From positions 4,931 through 68,930 of the forward strand of contig JAHZEA010000013.1 of the NCBI GenBank assembly GCA_019422065.1: a stretch of DNA of 64,000 bases, given 5' to 3'. Below, in pieces: positions 8,824 to 17,882 of the stretch. The position numbers and the translations under genes are program-made. Origin of the DNA: Lachnospiraceae bacterium. Its GTDB lineage: Bacteria > Bacillota > Clostridia > Lachnospirales > Anaerotignaceae. The first letter of the stretch is position 1. Every line of letters starts with the position of its first letter. The notes beneath the pieces were generated by a model that did not search any database, had not been told where the DNA came from, and worked only from the letters and a program-made list of their open reading frames with translations.

Positions 8824-9825
8824 TTAATTCATAAAATCAATAAATGACTGCGATAATATACTGTTGCCAACTTTTAAAGCTGCATTATAAGCGTACTGCT
8901 GCCATATATAGTCAGTAATAGCAGCTGCCATATCAACTTGGTCTACTGCAACTATTTGTTCATTTAATGCATCCTGATTGCTTAATAACTTAGTTTCTGT
9001 ATTTTCCAAAAATTCGCACTGTGTACCAAGCTCAGCAGCAAAATCAGCTACATTATTTTTACATTCAGTAAACTGGTCTAACATATCTGAATACCTTTCC
9101 TCATCAAAAGGCTCTTTTTCCAATTCATCTGCCATCTGCCCCAAAAGCGTAACTACATTTTTGCTTATACCATCATCTGTATTTCCATACCCCAACATTT
9201 TAAGTCCGCTTACTGCTGTGTTAAATGCACTGTCGTCTTGAAGGACACCATTTGATTCCTGCATACCAAAACCAATATCAATATACAGAGTTTCATTCAT
9301 GTATTCCTCAAGCTGTTTAATTTCGTCAGGGTCGTCAGTATTAACATCTATGCCACGGTATTCAAGTGTACCATCATCTGTAAGGTCAAAAGGCACTTCT
9401 TTTGTTGATGCACCACCGAATAAAAACCTATCGCCATAAGTACCGTTCATGCTTAATATAATAGTTTCCTGCATACCCCTTAATGTTTTTGCATAAGTCT
9501 GTCTTCCTTCATAGCTTGTAGCACCATTTATAGCTTTAAGTGCATCTTCACTTACATCATTTGATAAAACCTGACTTACCTGAAGTGTACTTGCCGATAT
9601 GCTATCATAAAGCTTTATTGTTGACTGAACATTGTTAACATAATCCGCATTTTCATTATATTCTCTCCACAGCTTAAAAGAACGTGTAGCAGCTGAAGGG
9701 TCTTCTGCTATTGATGTGAAATTTTGTTTTGTTAATACCTTTATTCTGGAAGAATTAAGATTTAAAGTAGTTTTATTTAAGTTCCTGCTGTAGCCGTTTA
9801 TAATTGACCTAGTACTGATACGCAT
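8824..9825 (-). CDS. flgL: Hook-filament junction protein FlgL (HAP3)
   Basis: FlgL forms the distal ring joining hook and filament. The flagellin-like N-terminal coiled-coil (about 1-60, NLNKTTLNLNSSRIKVLTKQ) and C-terminal helix (about 285-333, AAITDYIWQQYAYNAALKVG) frame a variable middle. GDRFLFGGASTKEVPF, near residue 135, is a family hallmark. The length of 333 is close to other Bacillota FlgL proteins. It follows flgK after 23 bp. Confidence 0.95.
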   Translation of the reverse strand: MRISTRSIINGYSRNLNKTTLNLNSSRIKVLTKQNFTSIAEDPSAATRSFKLWREYNENADYVNNVQSTIKLYDSISASTLQVSQVLSNDVSEDALKAINGATSYEGRQTYAKTLRGMQETIILSMNGTYGDRFLFGGASTKEVPFDLTDDGTLEYRGIDVNTDDPDEIKQLEEYMNETLYIDIGFGMQESNGVLQDDSAFNTAVSGLKMLGYGNTDDGISKNVVTLLGQMADELEKEPFDEERYSDMLDQFTECKNNVADFAAELGTQCEFLENTETKLLSNQDALNEQIVAVDQVDMAAAITDYIWQQYAYNAALKVGNSILSQSFIDFMN

Positions 9826-9848
9826 TAAAATTACCTCATTTCTATAAT

Positions 9849-11918
9849 TTAACGTCCAACTACTCCCATGTTGTTTATCAAAGTATCAAGGGCCTCATCA
9901 AGTACAGTCATAAGTCTTGCGGAAGCATTGTACGCCTGTGAGAACTGAATCATATTCATACCTTCTTCATCAAGGGAAACACCGGAAACATTGTCTCTGT
10001 CATCGTTAATGCTTGATGCTAAAGAAGTATGGTTGTTTAATATCTCTGTACTGGAATTAATATCAAGACCAAGCTGAGTACCCATATTTACAAAGAACTC
10101 CTGAAAGCTTCCTTCAAATATCTTAACATCATTTGCTCCGCCTGTTGAATATTCCATTGATTCTTTCATCATAGTAATCATATGAGAAATATTATCGTTG
10201 GCACCTAATGGAGCATCAGGGTCCTGAGATGCAGTTATACCGTATTCATTGTTGGCCCATCCGTCAGCAATTTTAATGTTTTTAGCTGTTATTTCAGTTG
10301 TTCCGTCATTTGTAGCAAATAAATCATGGTCTGTGTAGCCTGCTGTGTTGTTAGCATCATTAAAAGATGTAGCAAACTTATTGGCAAGCAAATCCAAAGA
10401 CTTTTGGTAATAGCCTATGCCTTTTGATGTTGCCGGGTCATCAAATTCGCCATTGTTGTTAAGCAAATCAAGAGAGCCCTTTAATGAACCTGTTGTAAGC
10501 TCTCCATTAATATTAGTTCTTGCAACTCCCGCAGCCTCTGCATCATCTTTTTCTTTAATTTTTGCATCAAGATTTTTTTGTGCTGCATCTATTCTTTCAG
10601 CTTCATTAGCAACCAGCTCATTATACTTATTTGTAGCCTTATCTAATGTCTGCTGTGCCTTATCTGTTTGTGACTGAAGACTTTTTTGCTCAGACTCAGC
10701 TTCTCTTTGAGCCTTCTGTGCTTCTTTTAAAGCATCTTTCTTTGCATCAAGAGTTTCTTTAGCCTGTGTAACAGCATTTGCTAAATCAGTATCTGATGGG
10801 TCAGCTGCCGCTGCTTCTTTAGCTTTGTCATAAGCTTCTTGAGCAGTTGTAACTTCACCTTGAGCAGTAGTTACAGCGTTGCCTGCGTCAGTTACTTTTT
10901 GATTTGCGTCAGATAAAAGCTGTTTTAAATCATCTAAAGCCGTTTGGGCGTTATTCATTTCTGTTTGGGCATTACCTGCTGCTGCTGTTTCCTTATCAAG
11001 AAGTTTCTGCGCGTTATCAATAGCAATTTGAAGTTCTGTGTTTTCTGGTGAAAGCTCAGTAAGGCTTATATTCCACTCACCAGTTGCGTCATCTTTTTCA
11101 GCCGTAAGCTGACGAGCCTGCTCATCATTTATAAGGTCTATTTTTTCATTTTCTCCAACAAGCCTTATTGTAAGCTCATCTACAACTATAGAGTCTGAAA
11201 CCTGAATAGGTTTATACTGAACATCTATATTTACATATGTAGAAAGCTCGTCTATTAAAGAGTTTCTTTGGTCTTGAAGCTCAAGGGCGTCATCGCCGTG
11301 TATCTGGCTGTTTTTAATCGATATATTCAGCTCTTGTATGCTTGTCAAAATTTTATTAACAGCCGGTATATCAACATCCGTAAGGTCTGTTTCCTGATTA
11401 CCTCTTATGGTTTCAAGCTGTTTTGAGTAAGAATTAAAAAGCTTAACTAAAACATCAGCAGAAGATTTAACCATATTGTCAAACTCCTTGCTGCCTACAT
11501 TTTCAGCAAGATTGTTTAACCTTGTTATAATATCACTTAACTGGTTATTAATTCCGCCGCCATCTTCTTTCATGCTTGTTTCGTCAATAATATCAGCAAT
11601 TTCTCCCAAGCCGGAAGTCCATATATCATACTCACCAACTTGAGCCATTTCTGTACGGAATCTTTTGTCTAAAAACGGGTCTCTTAACTGTGAAACACCT
11701 GTTACAAAAACACCATTACCGATATTAGTTAAATATTTCGACGCATATTTGTTGCTGCCTCCGCCAACATTAAGGCTTACCTGGTCTAACCTCTGACGGG
11801 TATATCCAGGAGTACTTATATTGGCTATGTTCTGTCCTACTACACTAAGAGCTTTCTGACTTGCACTCATACCCAGTCTAGCAGTCATAAAGCTGCCAAA
11901 AGTTGAATTAATCACCAA
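9849..11918 (-). CDS. flgK: Hook-filament junction protein FlgK (HAP1) with coiled-coil insertion
   Basis: FlgK forms the hook-proximal junction ring. N-terminal residues 1-45 (FGSFMTARLGMSASQKALSV, GQNIANISTPGYTRQRLD) and the C-terminal helix (QFSQAYNASARLMTVLDEALDTL) are canonical. At 689 aa it is longer than common FlgK proteins (about 450-560). Most of the excess is an Ala/Lys/Glu/Gln-rich stretch over about residues 293-475 with heptad-like periodicity (for example AQTEMNNAQTALDDLKQLL), predicted here as coiled coil. It lies in the variable, surface-facing part. The gene is in the flgM operon, 31 bp after flgN. Confidence 0.96.
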   Translation of the reverse strand: MVINSTFGSFMTARLGMSASQKALSVVGQNIANISTPGYTRQRLDQVSLNVGGGSNKYASKYLTNIGNGVFVTGVSQLRDPFLDKRFRTEMAQVGEYDIWTSGLGEIADIIDETSMKEDGGGINNQLSDIITRLNNLAENVGSKEFDNMVKSSADVLVKLFNSYSKQLETIRGNQETDLTDVDIPAVNKILTSIQELNISIKNSQIHGDDALELQDQRNSLIDELSTYVNIDVQYKPIQVSDSIVVDELTIRLVGENEKIDLINDEQARQLTAEKDDATGEWNISLTELSPENTELQIAIDNAQKLLDKETAAAGNAQTEMNNAQTALDDLKQLLSDANQKVTDAGNAVTTAQGEVTTAQEAYDKAKEAAAADPSDTDLANAVTQAKETLDAKKDALKEAQKAQREAESEQKSLQSQTDKAQQTLDKATNKYNELVANEAERIDAAQKNLDAKIKEKDDAEAAGVARTNINGELTTGSLKGSLDLLNNNGEFDDPATSKGIGYYQKSLDLLANKFATSFNDANNTAGYTDHDLFATNDGTTEITAKNIKIADGWANNEYGITASQDPDAPLGANDNISHMITMMKESMEYSTGGANDVKIFEGSFQEFFVNMGTQLGLDINSSTEILNNHTSLASSINDDRDNVSGVSLDEEGMNMIQFSQAYNASARLMTVLDEALDTLINNMGVVGR

Positions 11919-11948
11919 AAAAACCTCCCTAAATACTAAATATTGCCT

Positions 11949-12413
11949 TTAAACCCGTCTGCTTGTAAAGCTTCTCTTGGCCATTATAACCTCGCCGTCT
12001 TCTTTGTATGTTTTATTAAATTTATCTGCGGCATTCAAAGACTCCAATTTTTTATCAATTCTATGCAAATTAAGCTCTATAGCGTTCTGCGCATTTGAAA
12101 AGCTCTTTTTGTATAATTTAAGTTTTTGCTCAATAGAATTAAAAATTTCAGTTAGCTTTTTCTTATCGCTTTCCGGTGCTTTTTCTATTATCTGCTTAAA
12201 AGTCAGGTTTTCATAGCCTAATGCCTTTTGTGCGGCCTCGCGTTTTTTATCTAAACCGCGAAGCTTAAGAAGCAAAACCTGTTCCTGTTTCATGCAGTCG
12301 TCAACCTTAGCGATATTGTTTTTTAAAGCTGCCTGAAATTTTGTGTTTTCAACCTCAGTAATATCATCAATAAACTGAATAGTTTCCGAAAATACTTTCA
12401 TTAACTGTTCCAT
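11949..12413 (-). CDS. flgN: FlgN-type export chaperone
   Basis: This all-helical protein of 154 residues lies between flgM and flgK, where the FlgK/FlgL chaperone FlgN is found in Bacillota. It shows charged amphipathic helices (KAALKNNIAKVDDCMKQEQV, LRGLDKKREAAQKALG) and the short basic tail typical of FlgN/YvyG. Identification rests on position, length and helical character more than on a strict motif. Confidence 0.85.
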   Translation of the reverse strand: MEQLMKVFSETIQFIDDITEVENTKFQAALKNNIAKVDDCMKQEQVLLLKLRGLDKKREAAQKALGYENLTFKQIIEKAPESDKKKLTEIFNSIEQKLKLYKKSFSNAQNAIELNLHRIDKKLESLNAADKFNKTYKEDGEVIMAKRSFTSRRV

Positions 12414-12443
12414 TTTGTCAACTCCTGTAAAACTCTGCCGGAA

Positions 12444-12737
12444 CTATAAAAGGATTTTCCGTATAATCTCGTCAATTCCTATTTGATAGCTTCCGTCCTC
12501 AATCTGTAATTTTAATTCTTCAAGCTCTTTTTCGGAATGAGATTTTTTTACATCATTCATTATTTTGTTTTTTAACTCATTAACAAATTTAGCCTCAGGA
12601 AGTGCATCGCTTTTATGGATAGACACTTCATCAAAGCTTTTTACATTTGAAAAACCGTCCGAAACACTGCCGCGGCGGCTAATGTTTGTATTGGGATTAT
12701 TGTAGTAAACCGAATTTGAATCAGATACTATCTTCAT
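12444..12737 (-). CDS. flgM: Anti-sigma-28 factor FlgM
   Basis: FlgM binds and silences FliA until it is exported through the finished hook. The C-terminal half has the FlgM pattern (VNELKNKIMNDVKKSHSEKE, then IEDGSYQIGIDEIIRKIL), where GSYxID/G is the family signature. An upstream ATG at 12752 would add five residues (MGDDG), but GGGAGA, ideal as a ribosome binding site, lies just before the ATG at 12737, and FlgM proteins often begin MKI as here. The start at 12737 (97 aa) is therefore preferred. It is first gene of flgM-flgN-flgK-flgL-DUF6470-fliW-csrA. Confidence 0.92.
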   Translation of the reverse strand: MKIVSDSNSVYYNNPNTNISRRGSVSDGFSNVKSFDEVSIHKSDALPEAKFVNELKNKIMNDVKKSHSEKELEELKLQIEDGSYQIGIDEIIRKILL

Positions 12738-12774
12738 GCCATCATCTCCCATTGCTATCTAATCTTTATAATGT

Positions 12775-12801
12775 ATATCGTCAAATTGTTGAAAAAGATA
12801 A
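12775..12801 (-). promoter_or_regulatory. Candidate sigma-28 promoter of the flgM operon
   Basis: On the minus strand TTAT (12801-12798), 15 bases, then GACGATAT (12782-12775), about 38 bp before the flgM ATG. The pattern is identical to the candidate in front of cheA. Autoregulation of flgM by FliA is known in other bacteria. Confidence 0.55.
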
Positions 12802-12847
12802 CATCTTAACATTAAATAAACCGTTTAATTTAACATAAAAATTAAAC

Positions 12848-13540
12848 TTAAATCAAATCACCATATTTTCCATGCTTAACATCACCTATTATACGGCCGT
12901 TATAGAGTGTTACAACACGTTTTTTCATAATATTAACAAGATTTTTTTCATGTGTTGCCATTATAATAGTAACTTTGTGCCTGTTTATTTCGTCTAAAAG
13001 ATTCATAATGTCCCATGAGGCGTCATTGTCGAGACCAGATGTAGGCTCATCGGCAATAAGTATACAAGGATTGTTTATAATAGCTCTTGCCAAAGCCACT
13101 CTAGACTTTTCACCGCCTGAAATCTCGTTAGGGTACGCATCTGCTTTATTGCGCATACCCACCATTCCAAGAGAAGATAAAACTTTTTCTTTTAGTTTAG
13201 AGCCGCCTTTACCAGTAGCCAGCATTGCCAGCTCTATGTTCTCATAAACCGTTCTTTCGTTAAGAAGCATTCCGTCTTCTTTTATAATACCTATTTTTCT
13301 TCTGTAAAAAGGTATCTCTTTTCTTTTCATATTGGTTATGTCCTGCTTGCCAAAACATATTCTGCCTTCCGACGGATTAAGTTCTTTAGTCAAAAGAGAC
13401 AGTAAAGTGCTTTTGCCTGAACCGTTCTGCCCCAGCAAAAACACAAAATCACCTGATTTTATATGAAGATTAATATCGCTGAGGCCTTTAACACCGTTTG
13501 GGTATACTTGGCTTACATGTTCAAGTGTTACCGAATACAT
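12848..13540 (-). CDS. FtsE-like ABC transporter ATPase without FtsX partner
   Basis: This is a complete 230-residue ABC ATPase: Walker A GQNGSGKST (about residue 38), Q-loop region, signature SGGEKSRVALARAI, Walker B CILIADEPT, D-loop SGLDND and switch His in MATHEK. The start YSVTLEHVSQVYPNGVKGLSDI is FtsE-like; FtsE works with the permease FtsX to activate cell-wall hydrolases at division. No permease gene is adjacent. Upstream, divergent by 84 bp, is a secreted C39-type peptidase. A role beyond 'FtsE family' is not supported. Confidence 0.8.
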   Translation of the reverse strand: MYSVTLEHVSQVYPNGVKGLSDINLHIKSGDFVFLLGQNGSGKSTLLSLLTKELNPSEGRICFGKQDITNMKRKEIPFYRRKIGIIKEDGMLLNERTVYENIELAMLATGKGGSKLKEKVLSSLGMVGMRNKADAYPNEISGGEKSRVALARAIINNPCILIADEPTSGLDNDASWDIMNLLDEINRHKVTIIMATHEKNLVNIMKKRVVTLYNGRIIGDVKHGKYGDLI

Positions 13541-13599
13541 AACCCTAATTCCTTTCCTATATAAATTACAATAAAGTACACAATTATTTTAAGCTGTGG

Positions 13600-13605
13600 T
13601 ATAAT
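13600..13605 (+). promoter_or_regulatory. Extended -10 promoter of the C39-type peptidase gene
   Basis: TATAAT at 13600-13605 is preceded by TGG, giving an extended -10; the -35 (TACACA, 17 bp upstream) is weak. The ribosome binding site GGAGGG begins only about 8 bp later, so the leader would be very short. Confidence 0.6.
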
Positions 13606-13624
13606 TACTGGCGGAGGGAGCACT

Positions 13625-14308
13625 ATGAAGCACTTTTGCAAATTATTTGTATATATACTTATTATTTCATTTACAACTCTTTTAAATCCTGTTGAGCTTT
13701 CCAATTCTTGCTACAGCACAAATATAAATCCAGAAAATATAGAATTAAATACTGATGAAAACAACAGTTCAACTGTCCTTGAAGGCACATCCGCAAATGT
13801 GGTTTACTATAATCAAAAAGACCCTAAATGGGCCGATAAAATTTATGGCGGTAATAATACTATATCTGTTTATGGCTGCGGCCCTACAACTTTAGCTATG
13901 CTTGTTTCAAGCCTTACAGAAGAAACTCTCACTCCAGACCAAATGGCTAAATGGGCCTATGATAACGGATATTTCTGTGAAAACAGCGGCTCTTACCATT
14001 CAATTATACCCGAAGGCGCTGCTTATTGGGGACTTAATGTTCAGTCCGTTACCGATTATTCACCCGATAATATAACAAGCCTTATGTCAACAGGCAATTT
14101 AATTGTTGTATTAATGGGAAATGGCCATTTTACGGAAAACGGCCATTTCTTAATACTTCGCGGCGTTACTTTAGATGGTAAACTGCTTATTGCTGACCCT
14201 GCCAGCTGGGAAAATACCCAAAAGCAATGGGACATGGAAATAATAATAAACGAAGCCAAATATGGCTGCGGCAACGGCGGCCCTATGTGGTCAGTATCAA
14301 CTTATTAA
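13625..14308 (+). CDS. Secreted C39-type (peptidase_C39_2) cysteine peptidase-like protein
   Basis: Residues 1-30 form a signal peptide (CKLFVYILIISFTTLLNP). After a Ser/Thr/Asn-rich linker (30-60) comes a papain-fold domain of the C39-like family: VVYYNQKDPKWAD, the nucleophile motif YGCGPTTLAML, PEGAAYWGLNVQSV, the His region GHFLILRGV and the Asp region LLIADPAS. Cys, His and Asp are thus all present, so activity is plausible. Many family members act on the cell wall or on peptides outside the cell; the substrate here is unknown. Its 3' end overlaps the convergent FliT-like gene by 4 bp, with no terminator between. Confidence 0.85.
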   Translation: MKHFCKLFVYILIISFTTLLNPVELSNSCYSTNINPENIELNTDENNSSTVLEGTSANVVYYNQKDPKWADKIYGGNNTISVYGCGPTTLAMLVSSLTEETLTPDQMAKWAYDNGYFCENSGSYHSIIPEGAAYWGLNVQSVTDYSPDNITSLMSTGNLIVVLMGNGHFTENGHFLILRGVTLDGKLLIADPASWENTQKQWDMEIIINEAKYGCGNGGPMWSVSTY

Positions 14309-14694
14309 ATACCGTAAAATGACTTATTTCCGGCTAAACGCACGCTTATTTTTTTATCAATCTCTATTATTTTTTCAAGTACCCTGCGATTTCTTTTCTT
14401 AATGCTTATTATATGCTCTAAATCTTCCGGAAACGAATCAAAATCATTGTAATTATTAATATATTTTCTGTATTGAGCACTTATTAAAGAACATGCCCTG
14501 TTTATATCTTCATCAATTACACTTATTTTATCCATTTCCTCTCCGCGCATTTTCATAACCATGTTAACGCTGTCCCTGTCGTTATTTTTTAATAAATCGT
14601 CCAGCTCTTTAGTTAAGCGGTAAATCTCAACAAAGCCGGTGTATTTTTTTTCCAGTTTACCTGATATTTCTTCTAAATACTCTTTTTGCTGCAT
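14305..14694 (-). CDS. FliT-like helical protein of the fliD-fliS operon
   Basis: This 129-residue, all-helical, charged protein is encoded directly after fliS, where Bacillota usually have FliT, the FliD export chaperone. It shows no strong motif; visible helices are EEISGKLEKKYTGFVEIYRL and IISIKKRNRRVLEKIIEIDK. Position and length are the main evidence. The spacing to fliS is 23 bp. Confidence 0.6.
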   Translation of the reverse strand: MQQKEYLEEISGKLEKKYTGFVEIYRLTKELDDLLKNNDRDSVNMVMKMRGEEMDKISVIDEDINRACSLISAQYRKYINNYNDFDSFPEDLEHIISIKKRNRRVLEKIIEIDKKISVRLAGNKSFYGI

Positions 14695-14717
14695 ACAAAT
14701 ACCTCTTTAAAAGTATA

Positions 14718-15086
14718 TTAACTGCTAAGACGGTCAGCCTCTTTAAAAGTATCTCTCAGCTCAGAAATTTTCTGCTTTAATTCGCCTATAATTTCTTTAT
14801 TTCTTCCGGCACGCAGCCTTCCTAGCTGAAAAAGAAAATAATCATACAGCCTGTATAAATCAGAGCTTATGGCATATTTCCTATCCAAAATAGAGCTTAA
14901 GTATCTGATTATTTTCTCCGTTCTAGTAACGGAATCCTCAAACTGTTCATAGTTTTTATTTTCAAGAGCTATCTGCGCCAGTGCAAGTCTTTTAATGCTT
15001 TCATCATATAAAAGAATAAGCATTTCGCTTTTTGTCATTGTAGATATAGACTGCTGTTTATATTGCTGATAACCATTAATATTCAT
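14718..15086 (-). CDS. fliS: Flagellin export chaperone FliS
   Basis: FliS binds the C-terminus of flagellin and keeps it monomeric before export. Family features: NGYQQYKQQSISTMTKSEML, LLLYDESIKRLALAQIALE-like helix (LILLYDESIKRLALAQ), and a LDRKYAISSDLYRLYDYF segment, followed by the C-terminal helix. The length of 122 is normal. It lies between fliD and the FliT-like gene. Confidence 0.95.
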   Translation of the reverse strand: MNINGYQQYKQQSISTMTKSEMLILLYDESIKRLALAQIALENKNYEQFEDSVTRTEKIIRYLSSILDRKYAISSDLYRLYDYFLFQLGRLRAGRNKEIIGELKQKISELRDTFKEADRLSS

Positions 15087-15118
15087 AAGACAAACTCTGT
15101 CCTTCCGCTTATTTTATA

Positions 15119-17746
15119 TTAGCTGAACTGAGATGACAACCAGCTGCTTTGGCTGTTCATCTGAGATATAAATGTCTCAAGACTTGTAAACTGACTATAA
15201 TACCTCTCTGTTTCAGTTTCCAGCTTATCCTGTAATTTATCTATTTCATCATCAATGTCGTTCATCTGATCAAGAAGTGAGTTATCCAGCATAGATAACG
15301 GTGATTCTGTAGCGCCTGCTATTTGAACAAAAACTCCTTTTACTGCACCGGATGTACCAGCATACTTATCAAATACATCTTTAATCTGATTCATTATTCC
15401 GGCTTTTTGTGTAACAACAGTTGTTCCGTCAGAACCAACAGTAGTCTCCTCTGTTCTTGTAAATATGTCAGATACTGATTCAGGGTCAGAAGCAAGAGCA
15501 GCTCTGAATTTAGTTTCATCAAATGTAAGTTTACCGTGGTCAGAATAAGTTGATGATGTTGTTATGCCCATATCTTCAAGAAGTTTTATTGATTCAGAAT
15601 CACTTGAGAATATAAAACGTATGCTTGAAGTAAATGACTTTAAGTCTGAATCATTAAAGAGCATGCCGGCTTTAGCCTTTTCTTCCCATGCCTTAATCTG
15701 GTCTTCTGTCATTTCCTCTTTCTGCTCATCTGTTAAAGGCTGATAATCACGGTTTCTTTTTTCAGATAACTCAGTATTTGTAAGCTCTATAATCTCGTTA
15801 AAATCAGTTATCATCTGCTTAACAGCCTCAACTATTTTATCAGCATCTACTTCAGCACCAAATGTAACAGCCTCTGATGTAGGGTCAACACCACTATTAT
15901 CTTCATTCATGCCAAAAGTACCCTTTACTGTAACAGTTAAGCCGTCAATGTCAAATGTGTTTGATGAACGTGTAATTTCAACAGGGTCTGCTCCGCCTTC
16001 TCCGTCATAGTCAACATAAATAATCGCATCCTGTCCTTTTGTAACGGTGTAATCATCATTTCCGTCCATAGTTCCTACATTCTTGCCAAATATTGCCTGA
16101 CCAAGATTGAAACTATTTTCGTCTTCTCCTATTTTATCTCCGTTTCCCTTAACAGCACCGCCTACAATAGAGAATTTACCGCTGGCACCAGGGTCTGTTG
16201 AAGTAAGTGTAAATGTATCAGAAGTTTCGGAATATGAAACTTTAACGTTTGCATCACTGGCATTTATGGCTTTTATAATATCGTTAAGTGATGTATCTGC
16301 ACTGAATTTTGTACCATCAACAGTTTTATCTATAGTTGTAATTTCTCCTGTAACATCATTTCTAATATTAATAACATAATCGTTTCTGTTTTCATCATCT
16401 TGAAGGGTATAATTTGAGTTTTTCATATTTAAGCCAGAATCAGCAACAGAAGCATCCAAATTAACCCTATTTGAGTCACCTGCTGTAAGTTTTAAAGCCT
16501 TTAAAGCATCTGTATTGCCTGATGTAATTTCCAATACAGAGCTTGTATCTTCAGTGCCTGAACCGTCTTCAATACCATTAGCCACTGTTGTACCACTTCC
16601 GGCTTTTATAGTTCTAAATTCAAGCGTTCCACTGCCGTTATAATTATATGAAACATCAATTCTGCCAGAGCCAAACGCCTTGCCAAGCTGATTTTCAAGA
16701 TATGTAGCAAGATTATCCATATTGGCATTTCCGTCTTCATCAAAAATCTTCTGTTCTGTTCCGTCTTTGCCTATAACAGTTGCGTCAGCGCTTGGAAGTT
16801 CTATAGATTTTGTTGTTCCGTTATATGTAAAAGAAATAGTTTTTCCTTCACCTGTAAGCATATCTTTTAATTTTTTTGTTACCTGATAGTCTTCACCTGT
16901 AAGCTCGCTGTCAGCAATAGCTGTTCCTTTTATAGGCGAATCTTTGCTGGCAGTAGCTTCTTCTTCAAAGCCCAATACTTTCAAAAGGTCTTCGCTGCTG
17001 TCTGTAATTTTAATTGAGTTTCCGGCGTTGGCTACATCAGGACTTGCAAAATCAAAAGTAACTTCACCAGAATCTTTATTATAGCCAAATTTAACTATAT
17101 CAGAAAGCTTTTTGCTGTCTGTGCCGTAATCTATTTCTTTTAATTGTTCATTTAAATCATTAACAATATCCTCTACGCTATCATACTTATTTACATTTCC
17201 ATCACCCTTTGAAAGAGTAACTGTAAAGCTTTTTGAACCGTAAGTAAATGAAATTGACTGACCTTCGAGTTTACTGCTTGTATATTCTTCGTTTCCTGTT
17301 ACTTTATCACTGTTAAGTATCTGGTCTGAAACTGAACTATTTGAAACATAGCTTGTGTTCTGTGCCAGCTGCTTAACAGCGCTAATTGCTATGTTTTCAA
17401 CATTGCTTGATGTACCGCTAACACTTACATACTTGCTATTTTCACCAATAACAGAAAGCAGTGTTGCGTCAAAAAAGCTTGGACTTCTTAAGTTGCTTTC
17501 AGAACTGTATGAAGTGTATTTATTCTGAAAAGCAATTAATTTAGAGCTAATAGACCTATAGTCGTCCATCTTCCACTGAAGAAGCTGTTTTTGCTGATTT
17601 TGCTTAGCTATTTTGGAACGAGTGCTAGCTGTCATGCTTTCTATTAAAGCGTCCGTATCAAGACCGCTGGCAAGACCTGTAATTCTTTTATTTGTATTAA
17701 ATATACTGCTGCTTGTGCTTGAGCTAAGACTTCCTACTGATGCCAT
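15119..17746 (-). CDS. fliD: Filament cap protein FliD (large form)
   Basis: FliD forms the cap under which flagellin polymerises. The N-terminal domain (KRITGLASGLDTDALIESM) and C-terminal region (LDNSLLDQMNDIDDEIDKLQ, ERYYSQFTSLETFISQMNSQ) are canonical. At 875 aa it is much larger than FliD of E. coli or B. subtilis (under 500); the extra length is an Asp/Ser/Thr/Gly-rich beta-type middle region of roughly residues 90-640 that would project from the cap. A YRPLT-like FliD_C part follows. It is the first gene of fliD-fliS-FliT-like. Confidence 0.95.
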   Translation of the reverse strand: MASVGSLSSSTSSSIFNTNKRITGLASGLDTDALIESMTASTRSKIAKQNQQKQLLQWKMDDYRSISSKLIAFQNKYTSYSSESNLRSPSFFDATLLSVIGENSKYVSVSGTSSNVENIAISAVKQLAQNTSYVSNSSVSDQILNSDKVTGNEEYTSSKLEGQSISFTYGSKSFTVTLSKGDGNVNKYDSVEDIVNDLNEQLKEIDYGTDSKKLSDIVKFGYNKDSGEVTFDFASPDVANAGNSIKITDSSEDLLKVLGFEEEATASKDSPIKGTAIADSELTGEDYQVTKKLKDMLTGEGKTISFTYNGTTKSIELPSADATVIGKDGTEQKIFDEDGNANMDNLATYLENQLGKAFGSGRIDVSYNYNGSGTLEFRTIKAGSGTTVANGIEDGSGTEDTSSVLEITSGNTDALKALKLTAGDSNRVNLDASVADSGLNMKNSNYTLQDDENRNDYVINIRNDVTGEITTIDKTVDGTKFSADTSLNDIIKAINASDANVKVSYSETSDTFTLTSTDPGASGKFSIVGGAVKGNGDKIGEDENSFNLGQAIFGKNVGTMDGNDDYTVTKGQDAIIYVDYDGEGGADPVEITRSSNTFDIDGLTVTVKGTFGMNEDNSGVDPTSEAVTFGAEVDADKIVEAVKQMITDFNEIIELTNTELSEKRNRDYQPLTDEQKEEMTEDQIKAWEEKAKAGMLFNDSDLKSFTSSIRFIFSSDSESIKLLEDMGITTSSTYSDHGKLTFDETKFRAALASDPESVSDIFTRTEETTVGSDGTTVVTQKAGIMNQIKDVFDKYAGTSGAVKGVFVQIAGATESPLSMLDNSLLDQMNDIDDEIDKLQDKLETETERYYSQFTSLETFISQMNSQSSWLSSQFS

Positions 17747-17809
17747 ATTTTAACTCACTCCTTTATTTATTTATAAATTTAACATTTAATCATTTTTATC
17801 TTTAATTAG

Positions 17810-17836
17810 TTATCGACATATAGTATCATTTAATTA
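17810..17836 (-). promoter_or_regulatory. Candidate sigma-28 promoter of fliD
   Basis: On the minus strand TAAT (17836-17833), 15 bases, then GTCGATAA (17817-17810), seven of eight to the -10 consensus GCCGATAA. It lies about 64 bp before the fliD start. Late filament genes are classical FliA targets. Confidence 0.65.
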
Positions 17837-17882
17837 ATAACTAAATTCAAATAATTACATATCAAGTCAGGAGGTATTTTCT

